A stretch of 33,316 bases of DNA from the NCBI GenBank assembly GCA_017469925.1, contig JAFUFK010000028.1, forward strand, positions 1 to 33,316, given 5' to 3'. The translations under genes were made by a program, and so were the position numbers. The stretch comes from Bacteroidaceae bacterium (GTDB taxonomy: Bacteria > Bacteroidota > Bacteroidia > Bacteroidales > Bacteroidaceae). Below the pieces are notes generated by a model. It made no database searches. It was not told the DNA's origin and saw nothing but the letters and a program-made list of their open reading frames with translations. Below are positions 14,360 to 23,600 of the stretch, in pieces (position 1 is the stretch's first letter; every line of letters starts with the position of its first letter).

Positions 14360-16948
14360 ATGAGAAATCGCACCACCCTGCGCCTTGCGCTCCCCCTTTG
14401 TATTTTGTCTTCAGTACTCTGCCAGCACATCGGCGCCACTCAGGTCCCCCTCCACTGGATAGGCGACATCCCCAGCCACGACCGGCCCGTTACACTGGGC
14501 ATACCCTTTGCAAAGGGCGAAATGAAGGCCTCATGGCAAGGCCTCATCATAGCCGACGGCCAACAGCTCGCTACCGACTTCTGGCCACTTGCCTACTGGC
14601 CAGACGGGAGCATCAAGTGGGGCGCCGTGGCCGCCGTAGTTCCCCAAGGTTCCAAGGAACTGGCTTTTAGCGCCTCGGGAAAGGCTGTCCCATCAAACCA
14701 TACCAACAGGGACAGCGGGGTCAACCTGCTCGTAAATACGGGCCCACTCCAAGCCTATTTCTCACCACGGGGCGAGTCGCTTATCGACAGTCTCGTTCTC
14801 GGCGGCACGACCATTGCTACCCACGGCCATCTGGTATGCGCCACACAAAGCGAACCATACCAAGAGGGCCTCTCAGCACTCCATTTCCGCCGCTATGTGA
14901 GCCGCGTCGATACAGCCTACATCGAGCGCCAAGGCCAGGTGCGCACCGTAGTCCGCATCGACGGCCACCACGCCGACGACCGACGCCGGTGGCTGCCCTT
15001 CTGCGTCCGCCTCTATTTCTATCAGGGAAGCAGTGAGGTCAGGATGGTCCATACCATCATCTACGACGGCGACCAGGACCACGACTTCATCCGTTCCCTC
15101 GGCGTACGCTTCGAGATACCCTTGCGCGAACGGCTCTACAATCGCCATGTAGCCTTTGCCACCGAGACGGGCGTTTGGGCCGAGAGCGTACAACCACTTT
15201 CCGGGCGACGGGTACTCGACAACAATCCGCAATACGAAACCGACCAAGTAGCTGGCAAGCGCATTCCCGAAGCCGAGAGTTTCGATGAGAAAGGTCGCGA
15301 ACTGTTGCACAACTGGGCCTCGTGGAACTCATTCCGTCTCAGTCAGCCCAACGACCAAGGCTTCAGCATCACCAAACGTGCCCACCCGAACAACCCATGG
15401 ATAGGCACACAGACAGGACGTCGTGCCCCAGGCTTCGTATTCCTGGGCGACGTAAGTGGTGGCTTAGGCATCTCGGTCAAGGATTTCTGGCAGAGTTATC
15501 CCGCATCTCTGCAAGTGGACAGCGCCACCCACGAGCGGGCCCTGCTGACAGCCTATCTGTGGAGTCCCGACGGGCCCGCCATGGACCTCCGCCACTACGA
15601 CAATGTGGCCCACGACCTCATAGCCTCGTACGAAGACGTGCAGGAGGGCATGTCCACCCCATACGGTATTGCGCGCACCAGCGAACTCACCCTCCTCCCC
15701 CTTGCCCGCTATCCCGGTAAACGAGCCATCGCCGAGCAGGCTCACAGACTCGCGGCAGAGTCGCCCCTTCTGCCCACTCCCGAGTACCTCCATTCCCGCC
15801 ACGCATTCGGTATCTGGTCGTTGCCCGACACCACCAGCGAAGCCCGCCGGCGCGTCGAGGCACAGCTCAGCCAATACCTCTCCTACTACCTCCTCCAGCA
15901 AGACCAGCACCATTGGTACGGATTCTGGAACTATGGCGACTTCATGCACCAGTACGACCCCGCCCGCCACCAGTGGAAGTACGACGTCGGCGGCTTCGCC
16001 TGGGACAACACCGAACTGGGCTCCGTATCGTGGCTCTGGTACAGTTTCCTGCGCACGGGGCGCCCCGACCTCTGGCGGCTGGCCACTGCCATGACGCGCC
16101 ACGTCTCCGAGGTCGATGTCTATCACCTCGGGCCGATGGCCGGACTCGGCTCCCGCCACAACGTCTCCCACTGGGGCTGCGGAGCCAAGGAGGCACGCAT
16201 CAGCCAGGCCGCCTGGAACCGCTTCCAATACTACCTGACGGCCGACGAACGGCTGGGCGACCTCATGACTGCCGTGTGCGATGCCGACCAAATGCTCTAC
16301 ACCATCGACCCCATGCGACTGGCCCTGCCACGCGAAAAATATCCCTGCACCCAACCTGCCCGACTGCGCGTAGGTCCTGACTGGCTGGCTTATGCCGGCA
16401 ATTGGATGACGGAATATGAACGCACGCTTAACCCGCTGTACAAGCAAAAGATTCTGGCTGGTATGAAGAGTATCGCCCAACTGCCCCACGGCATCTTTAC
16501 CGGTCCTGGAGTGCTGGGTTACGACCCGGCCACGGGCATCCTCTCGTGGGAGGGCGACCGACAGATTACTCACACCGAACACCTGACCACTATCATGGGG
16601 GGCTTCGAGATACAGCACGAACTCGACGAACTCCTTCCCAACCGATCCTGGCAACGCACCTGGCTCGAGTATTGCCGCGACTACCACAGGCGGACTCAAA
16701 ACTCGTTTCGGGTGAGCCGCCTCAAGGCCTATGCTGCCTGGCGACTTGGCGACGAGCAACTGGCACACGAGGCTTGGCGCGACATGTGGACCTACAGCGG
16801 CCGTCTCCAGCACTACCCCTTCCAGCCCCGTCGCGTCGCCGGCAGCGATGTCCCCGAACCCCTCGACGAGAGTCCGCTGACCACGACCAACGACTGCGCC
16901 CTGTGGAGCCTCGAGGCCATCTTCATGCAGGAGGTCATACCCGAATAA
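14360..16948 (+). CDS. PL26-like exo-rhamnogalacturonan lyase family protein
   Basis: This 862-residue exported protein has a signal peptide (MRNRTTLRLALPLCILSSV, ending near GATQ) and the three-part layout of the PcRGLX family: an N-terminal beta domain (VTLGIPFAKGEM, WPLAYWPDGSIKWGAVA), a central beta-sandwich (about 130-420, with VRLYFYQGSSEVRMVHTI), and a C-terminal alpha/alpha barrel rich in aromatics (HWYGFWNYGDFMH, WDNTELGSVSWLWYSF). The founding member cleaves RG-I backbone exolytically by beta-elimination, leaving the unsaturated ends that GH105 hydrolyses. The divergent GH105 gene fits. ATG at 14360 is chosen because the upstream TTG at 14303 lies in the promoter and heptamer array. 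Family assignment is from remembered motifs, so the substrate is inferred. Confidence 0.8.
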   Translation: MRNRTTLRLALPLCILSSVLCQHIGATQVPLHWIGDIPSHDRPVTLGIPFAKGEMKASWQGLIIADGQQLATDFWPLAYWPDGSIKWGAVAAVVPQGSKELAFSASGKAVPSNHTNRDSGVNLLVNTGPLQAYFSPRGESLIDSLVLGGTTIATHGHLVCATQSEPYQEGLSALHFRRYVSRVDTAYIERQGQVRTVVRIDGHHADDRRRWLPFCVRLYFYQGSSEVRMVHTIIYDGDQDHDFIRSLGVRFEIPLRERLYNRHVAFATETGVWAESVQPLSGRRVLDNNPQYETDQVAGKRIPEAESFDEKGRELLHNWASWNSFRLSQPNDQGFSITKRAHPNNPWIGTQTGRRAPGFVFLGDVSGGLGISVKDFWQSYPASLQVDSATHERALLTAYLWSPDGPAMDLRHYDNVAHDLIASYEDVQEGMSTPYGIARTSELTLLPLARYPGKRAIAEQAHRLAAESPLLPTPEYLHSRHAFGIWSLPDTTSEARRRVEAQLSQYLSYYLLQQDQHHWYGFWNYGDFMHQYDPARHQWKYDVGGFAWDNTELGSVSWLWYSFLRTGRPDLWRLATAMTRHVSEVDVYHLGPMAGLGSRHNVSHWGCGAKEARISQAAWNRFQYYLTADERLGDLMTAVCDADQMLYTIDPMRLALPREKYPCTQPARLRVGPDWLAYAGNWMTEYERTLNPLYKQKILAGMKSIAQLPHGIFTGPGVLGYDPATGILSWEGDRQITHTEHLTTIMGGFEIQHELDELLPNRSWQRTWLEYCRDYHRRTQNSFRVSRLKAYAAWRLGDEQLAHEAWRDMWTYSGRLQHYPFQPRRVAGSDVPEPLDESPLTTTNDCALWSLEAIFMQEVIPE

Positions 16949-17125
16949 ACGCCTGAACTAATTCTCGAGCGCAATATTTACAACTTCTTAGCATTAAGTT
17001 TGTTACATACTACTTTTTACGACTTTCATGCTTCCGCATTGGGGGGATTATTCTCTGCAATATACACATAATTTTTCATTCATGACGTATCGTCCCCGAA
17101 AAAAGTAGGGCCAACCGCCCCCTGC

Positions 17126-17283
17126 GCTACAGTGCTACAGTGCTACAGTTAGAAATGAAAGGTACAACAAAGTCATCGTAGGATTTTATTATATATATAT
17201 TATGTATAATATATATATAATAACACTTACTTTCTTTCCGTTCATCAGTCGAGTATTGAACTGTAGCACTGTAGCACTGTAGC
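17126..17283. repeat. Nested palindrome: 25-bp inverted repeats around a 38-bp A/T palindrome
   Basis: The left arm (17126-17150) is three tandem GCTACAGT units plus T, and the right arm (17259-17283) is its exact reverse complement. Between them lies a separate near-perfect palindrome of TA/AT steps with 18-bp arms (17186-17203 and 17206-17223) around a GT centre. The stretch 16949-17730 otherwise has no credible long gene. I have an unverified memory of GCTACAGT-type repeats near VirE/HU-type gene cassettes in Bacteroidales, so this may be the edge of such a cassette. Confidence 0.9.
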
Positions 17284-17373
17284 AAGAGGTTTCGTCAATC
17301 GCTTGTATATCAACCAATTAATATTCTACGCCCCGAGAAATGTAGCCCCTTTCGCGCCCCCGCGCCCGCGCGT

Positions 17374-17405
17374 TTTGCACATGCCCCGAAAATGTAGTAC
17401 TTTTG
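17374..17405 (+). promoter_or_regulatory. Strong consensus promoter with no adjacent gene
   Basis: TTTG (17374-17377), a 20-base spacer and TACTTTTG (17398-17405) match the Bacteroidetes consensus fully. Transcription would start near 17412 and give a leader of about 145 bases containing TTAACCC-type repeats (about 17507-17541) before the 13-codon ORF at 17558. Confidence 0.7.
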
Positions 17406-17557
17406 CATAGGCAAACGGGAAGGAACGCCCCGGCGAACGTCGCGAAACGCCACGGCAAGCCCCGCCCCGTGCCAAGGCGAACAACAACAACGATTACTAA
17501 CCCCGCTTAACCTGTTAACCCCATTAACCCGTTAACCCCTTAAAAACATTTACAACT

Positions 17558-17599
17558 ATGGCAAACAAGACAATTGGAAGCATCAAGTACTGCCCTTGA
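17558..17599 (+). pseudogene. Thirteen-codon ORF, probable truncated gene start
   Basis: ATG at 17558 opens a frame reading MANKTIGSIKYCP and then TGA. It is preceded by a strong promoter and a long leader, the layout of a normal gene, but the reading frame ends at once and the next promoter begins within 50 bases. The simplest reading is the 5' remnant of a gene whose body was deleted. A regulatory leader peptide is possible, although no amino-acid bias is evident. Confidence 0.4.
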
Positions 17600-17631
17600 C
17601 ATAAATCAAGAAAATGCGCACTTTGCGGCGA

Positions 17632-17656
17632 TTTGTGCAACGGAAACTTGCACAAA
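17632..17656. promoter_or_regulatory. Operator-like palindrome at the FadL-type promoter
   Basis: Nine-base perfect arms TTTGTGCAA (17632-17640) and TTGCACAAA (17648-17656) flank a 7-base centre. The right arm overlaps the -33 element of the promoter at 17647-17679, so a dimeric regulator binding here would be expected to affect that promoter. Confidence 0.55.
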
Positions 17657-17679
17657 CCAGCGAAAAGTGTGTACCTTTG
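17647..17679 (+). promoter_or_regulatory. Promoter for the FadL/OmpP1-type gene
   Basis: CTTG (17647-17650), a 21-base spacer and TACCTTTG (17672-17679) form a near-consensus promoter about 50 bases before the first possible ATG. Confidence 0.65.
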
Positions 17680-17730
17680 CAGCCGATTTTGAGCAACACG
17701 GGCAGTGTGTGCTCATGAAGATAAGGAATT

Positions 17731-19107
17731 ATGAACCAAAACGAATTACGTATGAAAAAGGTATTAGTTGCGTTTGCAATTTTCAGTTTCCAACTTTCGG
17801 CTTTCAATACGGCGCTGGCGGGCGGCCTGGTGACGAACTCGAACCAAAACGTCAGTTTCCTGCGCCAGATGAGCCAGGACGGTATCATCGACATCACAGG
17901 CCTGTACCTCAATCCTGCCGGTACGGCCTTCCTCAGCGACGGGTGGCACGTGTCGGCCAGTTGGCAGAATGCGAAGCAGAGCCGCGACATTGTGACGGAG
18001 TTCCCCCTGTTCCAGTACAACCAGCAGCAGCCCTACACTCCTCATAAGTTCGAGGGCGACGCCTATGCCCCCGTGCTGCCTTCGTTCCAGCTCTCGTATA
18101 ACCACGACCGGTGGAGCCTCAATGCCAACTTCGCCCTGAACGGTGGCGGCGGCAAGTGCGAGTTCGACCAGGGGCTGGGTTCGTTCGAGGCACTGTACTC
18201 GGGCACCATCCTTTCGGGTGTGAGTCAGGCCGGCATGTTGCCCTACTTCCAGGGCTACTCGCTCGATGCCTATATGAAGGGCCGCCAGTACCACTTTGGC
18301 CTGACGCTGGGTTCGACCTACAAGTTCCGGGAGAATCTGGCCGGCTTCGTGGGCCTGCGCGCCATCTATGCCACCTGTAACTACAATGGCTACGTGCAGG
18401 ACGTGAAATATACCGTCGCCGGCAACACCATCCCCGCCAACAGCGACCTGGCCCTGAACTGCGACCAGACGGCCTTTGGCTTCACCCCCATCCTGGGCTT
18501 GGACTACCGCATCAACAAGCACTGGAACGTGGCCGCAAAGTATGAGTTCGAGACCCGCCTACGCCTGAAGAACAAGACGGAGATGAACGACTTCGGAAAG
18601 GCTCAGGTGGCCCAGGGCAACACTACGCTGGCCCAGTTCGAGGACGGGAAGAAGGTGGAGGCCAACATCCCGGGCATCCTGAACGCCGGCGTCATGTATA
18701 GCCCCACCGACGAGGTGCGCCTGATGGCTGGCTGGCACTACTACTTCGACAAGGCTGCCAAGCAGTACGGCGACAAGCAGAAATTGATTGACAAGAACAC
18801 GCAGGAGTTTTCGGCCGGCGTCGAGTACGACGTATGTAAGTGGCTGACGCTGAGCGCATCGTGGCAGAACACACGCTACGGACTTGGCGACGAGTACATG
18901 AACGACCTCTCGTTCAACTGCTCCAACAACATGCTGGGCGGCGGCGTGCGCATCCATCCCAGCCAGCGCTTCAGCATCGACGTGGGCTACATGCACACCT
19001 TCTACCGCGACAAGACGGTAAGCACCCTGACGGCTGCCGGCATGAAGACCGACACCTACAGCCGCAAGAACCGCGTACTGGGTATCGGAGTGAACGTGGA
19101 CTTTTGA
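17731..19107 (+). CDS. OmpP1/FadL/TodX-family outer-membrane porin
   Basis: This 458-residue outer-membrane beta-barrel resembles FadL-type channels that pass hydrophobic compounds. Visible features are a signal peptide ending ALAGG, the N-terminal hatch pattern (SQDGIIDITGLYLNPAGTAFL, resembling the NPA motif of FadL proteins), alternating amphipathic strands, and a C-terminal strand ending VNVDF with terminal Phe, as in barrel assembly signals. An inner ATG at 17752 (MKKVLVAFAIF) is an equally likely start, because the seven residues before it (MNQNELR) look repeat-derived. The signal peptide segment SFQLSAFN is written in four 7-base repeats (17780-17807), and the stop TGA falls within an 8-base repeat (19104-19127). 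The ligand is unknown. It probably stands alone transcriptionally. Confidence 0.85.
   Translation: MNQNELRMKKVLVAFAIFSFQLSAFNTALAGGLVTNSNQNVSFLRQMSQDGIIDITGLYLNPAGTAFLSDGWHVSASWQNAKQSRDIVTEFPLFQYNQQQPYTPHKFEGDAYAPVLPSFQLSYNHDRWSLNANFALNGGGGKCEFDQGLGSFEALYSGTILSGVSQAGMLPYFQGYSLDAYMKGRQYHFGLTLGSTYKFRENLAGFVGLRAIYATCNYNGYVQDVKYTVAGNTIPANSDLALNCDQTAFGFTPILGLDYRINKHWNVAAKYEFETRLRLKNKTEMNDFGKAQVAQGNTTLAQFEDGKKVEANIPGILNAGVMYSPTDEVRLMAGWHYYFDKAAKQYGDKQKLIDKNTQEFSAGVEYDVCKWLTLSASWQNTRYGLGDEYMNDLSFNCSNNMLGGGVRIHPSQRFSIDVGYMHTFYRDKTVSTLTAAGMKTDTYSRKNRVLGIGVNVDF
17780..17807. repeat. Heptamer repeat in the FadL-type signal peptide
   Basis: Four units (TTTTCAG, TTTCCAA, CTTTCGG, CTTTCAA) encode most of the hydrophobic core FSFQLSAFN. 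Gain or loss of one unit would abolish export by frameshift. Confidence 0.7.
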
Positions 19108-19132
19108 GAAATTGAGAGATTGAGAACGTAAT

Positions 19133-19172
19133 TTGCGGATTATTTGCTACCTTTGTGGCAGATAATCCGCAA
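19133..19172. promoter_or_regulatory. 11-bp inverted repeat enclosing the GH5 -7 box
   Basis: Perfect arms TTGCGGATTAT (19133-19143) and ATAATCCGCAA (19162-19172) flank 18 bases that contain TACCTTTG (19148-19155), the -7 box for the GH5 gene; the -33 is weak. The arms could be a dimeric operator, or a hairpin in read-through RNA from the upstream porin gene. The ATG lies 11 bases after the right arm. Confidence 0.6.
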
Positions 19173-19182
19173 TTGCTGTTCT

Positions 19183-20481
19183 ATGAGACGTTTTCTTATC
19201 CCTCTGCTGGCCCTGCTGCTCGTGGCTTGTAAGTCGCAAACACACTTCATCACCGTTCGCGACGGACAGCTCTATGAGGGCGACAAACCTTATCGCTACG
19301 TCGGCACCAACCTCTGGTACGGCGCCATACTGGGCAGCGAAGGACAGGGAGGCGACAGGGAACGCCTTTGCCGGGAACTCGACAGCCTGAAGTCGCTGGG
19401 CATCACGAACCTGCGCGTGCTGGCAGGGGCGGAAGGGCTGACCGATGCTGCCGACCACATACAGCCCACCTTACAACCCCGTCCCGGAGAGTACAACGAC
19501 ACCCTGCTCGCGGGCCTTGACTACCTGATGGCCGAAATGGGCAAGCGCGGCATGCGAGCCGTGCTCTATCTGCACAATGCCTGGCAATGGTCGGGCGGCT
19601 ACGGCACCTATCTGGAGTGGGCTGGAATGGGCAGGCCGGCACCGGCCTCCGTCTGGAACGCATACACCCGGCACCACAGCCAGTTCGTGCGCTCCGACTC
19701 TGCCCGTGCCATGGCCCTGCGCCACACGCAATTCATCGTAGGACGGAGGAACACCATTACGGGCAAGGCCTACCGCGACGACCCCACCCTGATGGCCTGG
19801 GAGGTGTGTAACGAACCACGTCCCTTTGCCCGCGACTCGGAGACGAAGGCCTGCTTCCTGACCTGGATACAGGAGCAGTCGGAGGCCATCAAGGCCATCG
19901 CCCCCCACCACCTCGTCACTACGGGAAGCGAAGGAAAGTTCGGTTGCGAGGGGGACATCGAGCTATTCGAACGCGTCCACGCCCAGCCCTGTATCGACTA
20001 CCTCTGCATTCACATCTGGCCCTACACATGGACGTGGCTGGGTCCCTTCATCTCCCCCAACAGCGAAGCCAAACGTCGCCAACCTGCCCTGATGCTGGAA
20101 CGCGGCGTCGAGGCGGCTTGCAAGGAAACGGAAGCCTACATCGACGAACACCTGCTGGTCGCCCGGCGACTGCAGAAGCCCCTTGTACTGGAGGAGTTTG
20201 GTTATCCGCGCGACGGTTTCGAGATTGCCGTGGGCACCCCCGTCACTGCCCGCGACCGCTACTATCGCTTCGTGCTCTCCCATGTAGGCCGAAAGGGTCT
20301 TTCGGGCTGCAACTTCTGGGCCTGGGGCGGCAATGCGCTGCCCGTTCATCCCATGTGGCAGCAATGGGACCCCTACACTGGCGATCCTGCACAGGAGGAA
20401 CAGGGGCTATACTCCGTCTTCCAGAGCGACTCCACCACCCTCTCCGTCATCCGAGAGGCCATCCGGGAGGCGCGCTTCTGA
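19183..20481 (+). CDS. GH5 family (mannanase-like, GH5_7 type) lipoprotein
   Basis: This 432-residue lipoprotein (MRRFLIPLLALLLVAC, Cys16) has the (beta/alpha)8 fold of GH5: NLWYGAILGS and LGITNLRVLAG near the N-terminus, the acid/base glutamate in MAWEVCNEPRPF (Glu211), IHIWPYTW, and the nucleophile in PLVLEEFGYPRD (Glu337 or Glu338). The pattern is closest to endo-beta-1,4-mannanases of subfamily 7, which cut mannan, glucomannan or galactomannan. The ATG at 19183 is preferred because the upstream in-frame TTG at 19144 falls in the promoter palindrome. No other mannan gene is nearby, so the exact substrate is unsettled. It is expected at the outer membrane. There is no clear terminator before the next gene. 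Confidence 0.87.
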   Translation: MRRFLIPLLALLLVACKSQTHFITVRDGQLYEGDKPYRYVGTNLWYGAILGSEGQGGDRERLCRELDSLKSLGITNLRVLAGAEGLTDAADHIQPTLQPRPGEYNDTLLAGLDYLMAEMGKRGMRAVLYLHNAWQWSGGYGTYLEWAGMGRPAPASVWNAYTRHHSQFVRSDSARAMALRHTQFIVGRRNTITGKAYRDDPTLMAWEVCNEPRPFARDSETKACFLTWIQEQSEAIKAIAPHHLVTTGSEGKFGCEGDIELFERVHAQPCIDYLCIHIWPYTWTWLGPFISPNSEAKRRQPALMLERGVEAACKETEAYIDEHLLVARRLQKPLVLEEFGYPRDGFEIAVGTPVTARDRYYRFVLSHVGRKGLSGCNFWAWGGNALPVHPMWQQWDPYTGDPAQEEQGLYSVFQSDSTTLSVIREAIREARF

Positions 20482-20579
20482 CTCCCCCCCCTCCATAGCA
20501 GTTTTAGGCCCCGCACACGACTTAACGTCTCATTCATACCCCTATTTTGTCTCAGATAACATTTTTTATACGTTAAGAA

Positions 20580-20618
20580 TTCGCCATCCAGTTTTTTTTG
20601 GCTAACTTTGTCGCCAAA
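20580..20618 (+). promoter_or_regulatory. Promoter of the CotH-type gene, -7 box inside a small palindrome
   Basis: TTCG (20580-20583), 19 bases, and TAACTTTG (20603-20610) give a promoter with a good -7 and poor -33. The -7 box lies in the loop of TTTGGC (20597-20602) and GCCAAA (20613-20618). A perfect 10-base palindrome GCGCATGCGC (20622-20631) follows in the leader. Confidence 0.55.
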
Positions 20619-20676
20619 TATGCGCATGCGCGCACGACAATTATACAATACAAAGATAGCTAACTAACTGAGCACT

Positions 20677-23600
20677 ATGAGAAACAGTTTGAGATACTTG
20701 GCCACAGCCTTCGTGCTATGCTGCATGGCCACGAGCCTGAGGGCAGCCCAATGGATTGACCTGACAAGCCAGTGTATCGTAAACCCCACCTTCGCCGGCG
20801 ACGACGTGACGACGGGATGGCAAGGTACGCCGTTCGGCCAGGCCGGACCACGCGAAAACGCCGAACACTACAGCAAGACCTTCGACACATATCAGGTCAT
20901 TACCGGACTAACCCCAGGGCATTATCGTGTAAGCGTGCAGGCATTCTACCGCATGGGCGATTCCAATAACGACTATTCGCTATGCTCGTCGGGCAACTAT
21001 CAGGACTACCAGCACGCCCAACTCTATGCCACTTCGTCCGAAGAGGACGCCTACACCCCAATCGTGCCTGCCTCGAGTGCGGCCCTGGACGAGAGCCTGG
21101 GCGGAGCGACAAGCCGAGTCGGTGGCAGCGGCGGCTGGTGGGCACAGGACGGCAAGTACATCCCCAACAACATGGAGGCTGCCTACTACTGGATGGAGGC
21201 CGGATACTACCAGAACTCCGTCGAAGTGGAAGTGGGCGACGACGGCCAACTGCGTATCGGCGTGCGCAAATCGACCACCATCGGCAGCGACTGGATGTGT
21301 CTCGACAACTGGCAACTGGAGTACTACGGCGAGGTGACAAACGTTGAGAGCATCACGCTGAGCAGCACACGCATGAACTTGGTACCGGGCGAGCAACGCC
21401 AACTGACGGCGACCGTCGCACCCAAGAATGCCACCATCAAGAGCGTAACCTGGGCAAGCAGCAATACGAGCGTGGCCACGGTGGACGCCGGGGGCAACAT
21501 CACCGCCCTCGCTACCGGACAGGCTCGGATTACGGCTACAGCCACCGATGGCAGCGGAGTGTCGGCCACCTGCACCGTCACCGTCACCAACAACTCGGGC
21601 GGACTGGCACGCGTCATCGTCAGCGAGATACAGAGTGCCAACATCGACCGCTTCGTCGATCCCTCGTGGAACTACGGCGGATGGGTGGAACTCTACAATC
21701 CCGGTACGTTGGGCGTAACCCTGACAGGCTGCTGGGTAAGCGACGACCCTGCGAACCTGCAAAAGGTACACATCTCACAGCCTATGGCCATTCCGGCCAA
21801 GGGCTACTACGTGCTGTGGTTCGACCACCACGACAAGTATTGCCTGACGCAACTCGACATGAAGCTCGATGCCGAAGGGGGGACCCTCTACCTGAGCGAC
21901 ACAAATGGCAACCTCATGGTGGAACAGGCCTATCCGCCCACCGTCGCTCGCTGTTCCTACGCCCGCAAGTCGGTTGACGGACAGGAGTGGGGATGGTCCG
22001 ACACACCCACGCCAGGCCAAGCCAACGACGGCATGACCTATGCCGACTTCCGCCTGCCCGCACCCGAGGTGGACCAGCCCACTCAAATCTTCGGCTCGCG
22101 ACTGACCGTCTGCGTCAACATCCCCGAGGGCGCCACCCTGCGCTACACCACCGACGGCAGCACGCCGACGGCCACGAACGGAGAGACCTCGCAGGACGGA
22201 CTCTTCTACCCCACCGAGACCACGACATACCGCTTCTGCCTCGTCGGAGACGGCTACTTGCCCAGTCAGGTCGTAACACGCACCTACATACTGGAGGACA
22301 AGACCTTTGCCCTGCCCGTCGTCAGCGTAGTGGGCAGCGACTATAACCTGTATGGCGACGACATGGGTGTCCTCGTCAAGGGTAACGGCAATGGCCGGCC
22401 AGGCAACGGACAGTCGTCACCCTGCAACTGGAATATGGACTGGGACCGCCCCGTCAACTTCGAATACCTGACCACCGACGGCCAGATGGTCATCAACCAG
22501 GAGACCAAACTGGAACGCTGCGGCGGTTGGAGCCGTGCCTGGAATCCTGCCGCCTTCAAGATTAAGGCGAACAAGGTCTTCGAGGGCCAGAGTTTCCTGC
22601 CCTACCAGTTCTTCGAGGAGAAACCCTACCTGAAGCACAAGACCCTACAGATTCGCAATGGCGGCAACGACAACACGTGCCGCATCAAGGACCCCGCCCT
22701 GCAGGAAATCGTATTCCGCTCGGGACTGAACATCGACTGCCAGGCCTATCAACCCGTAATGCACTACATCAATGGCCGCTATGCCGGCGTCATCAACGTG
22801 CGCGAGCCGAACAACAAGCACCTTGTCTATGCCAACTACGGACTCGACGAGGACGAAATCGACCAGTTCGAGATGTCGCCCGACTCGGGTTACGTGCAAA
22901 AGTGCGGCACGTACGAGAGTATGCAACGCTGGTACGACCTATCGGCCGAGTGTGGCACGAGCGACGAGGCCTACGAGCAAATCAAGCAGATGGTCGATAT
23001 CGACGAGTATTGCAACTACATGGCCGTAGAGTTCTACCTCGGCAACTGGGACTGGCCACAAAACAACGTAAAGGCCTACAAACCCATCATGGAGGGTGGC
23101 AAGTTCCGCTTCGTACTGTTCGACCTCGACGGTTCGTTCAGCACCAGCACGCCCTTCGACACCTATGCCGGTAAGCAGAACTACACCTTCGACCAACTAT
23201 ACGGCGAACCCGTCAACCGCATCTCGAAGGAGATTGAGGTCGTGACCATCTTCTTCAATATGCTGAAGAACGACGAGTTCCGCAAGCAGTTCATCGACAC
23301 CTATTGCCTCGTGGCCGGCTCAGTATTCGAACCGACACGCTGCCAGGAGATTGTCAACGAACTGGCCAACCGCGTAAGCGACAGCCAGAACATCTGGAAC
23401 GAAGTTTACTGGGCCAACAGCACGCCCTGGAACACGGCAAATACCATCAATAACACGCTGACGGCCAACCGACAGACGTCGATGGTGAGCAACATGCGAA
23501 GCTACTCGGCCTTTCAACTGAGCGCGGCAACGCCACAGACCGTAAGACTGAGTACCAACATCCCCGAAGCCCGACTGATGGTGAACAACCTGCCCGTGCC

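Noticed and set aside
15464-16813. A 449-codon minus-strand open frame opposite the PL26-like gene
   Set aside because: It is an antisense shadow of a gene with a signal peptide, promoter and family motifs.
19133-19172. Invertible promoter (phase switch) at the GH5 gene
   Set aside because: The 18-base segment between the arms is too short for known invertases and no recombinase gene is nearby; operator or hairpin is more plausible.
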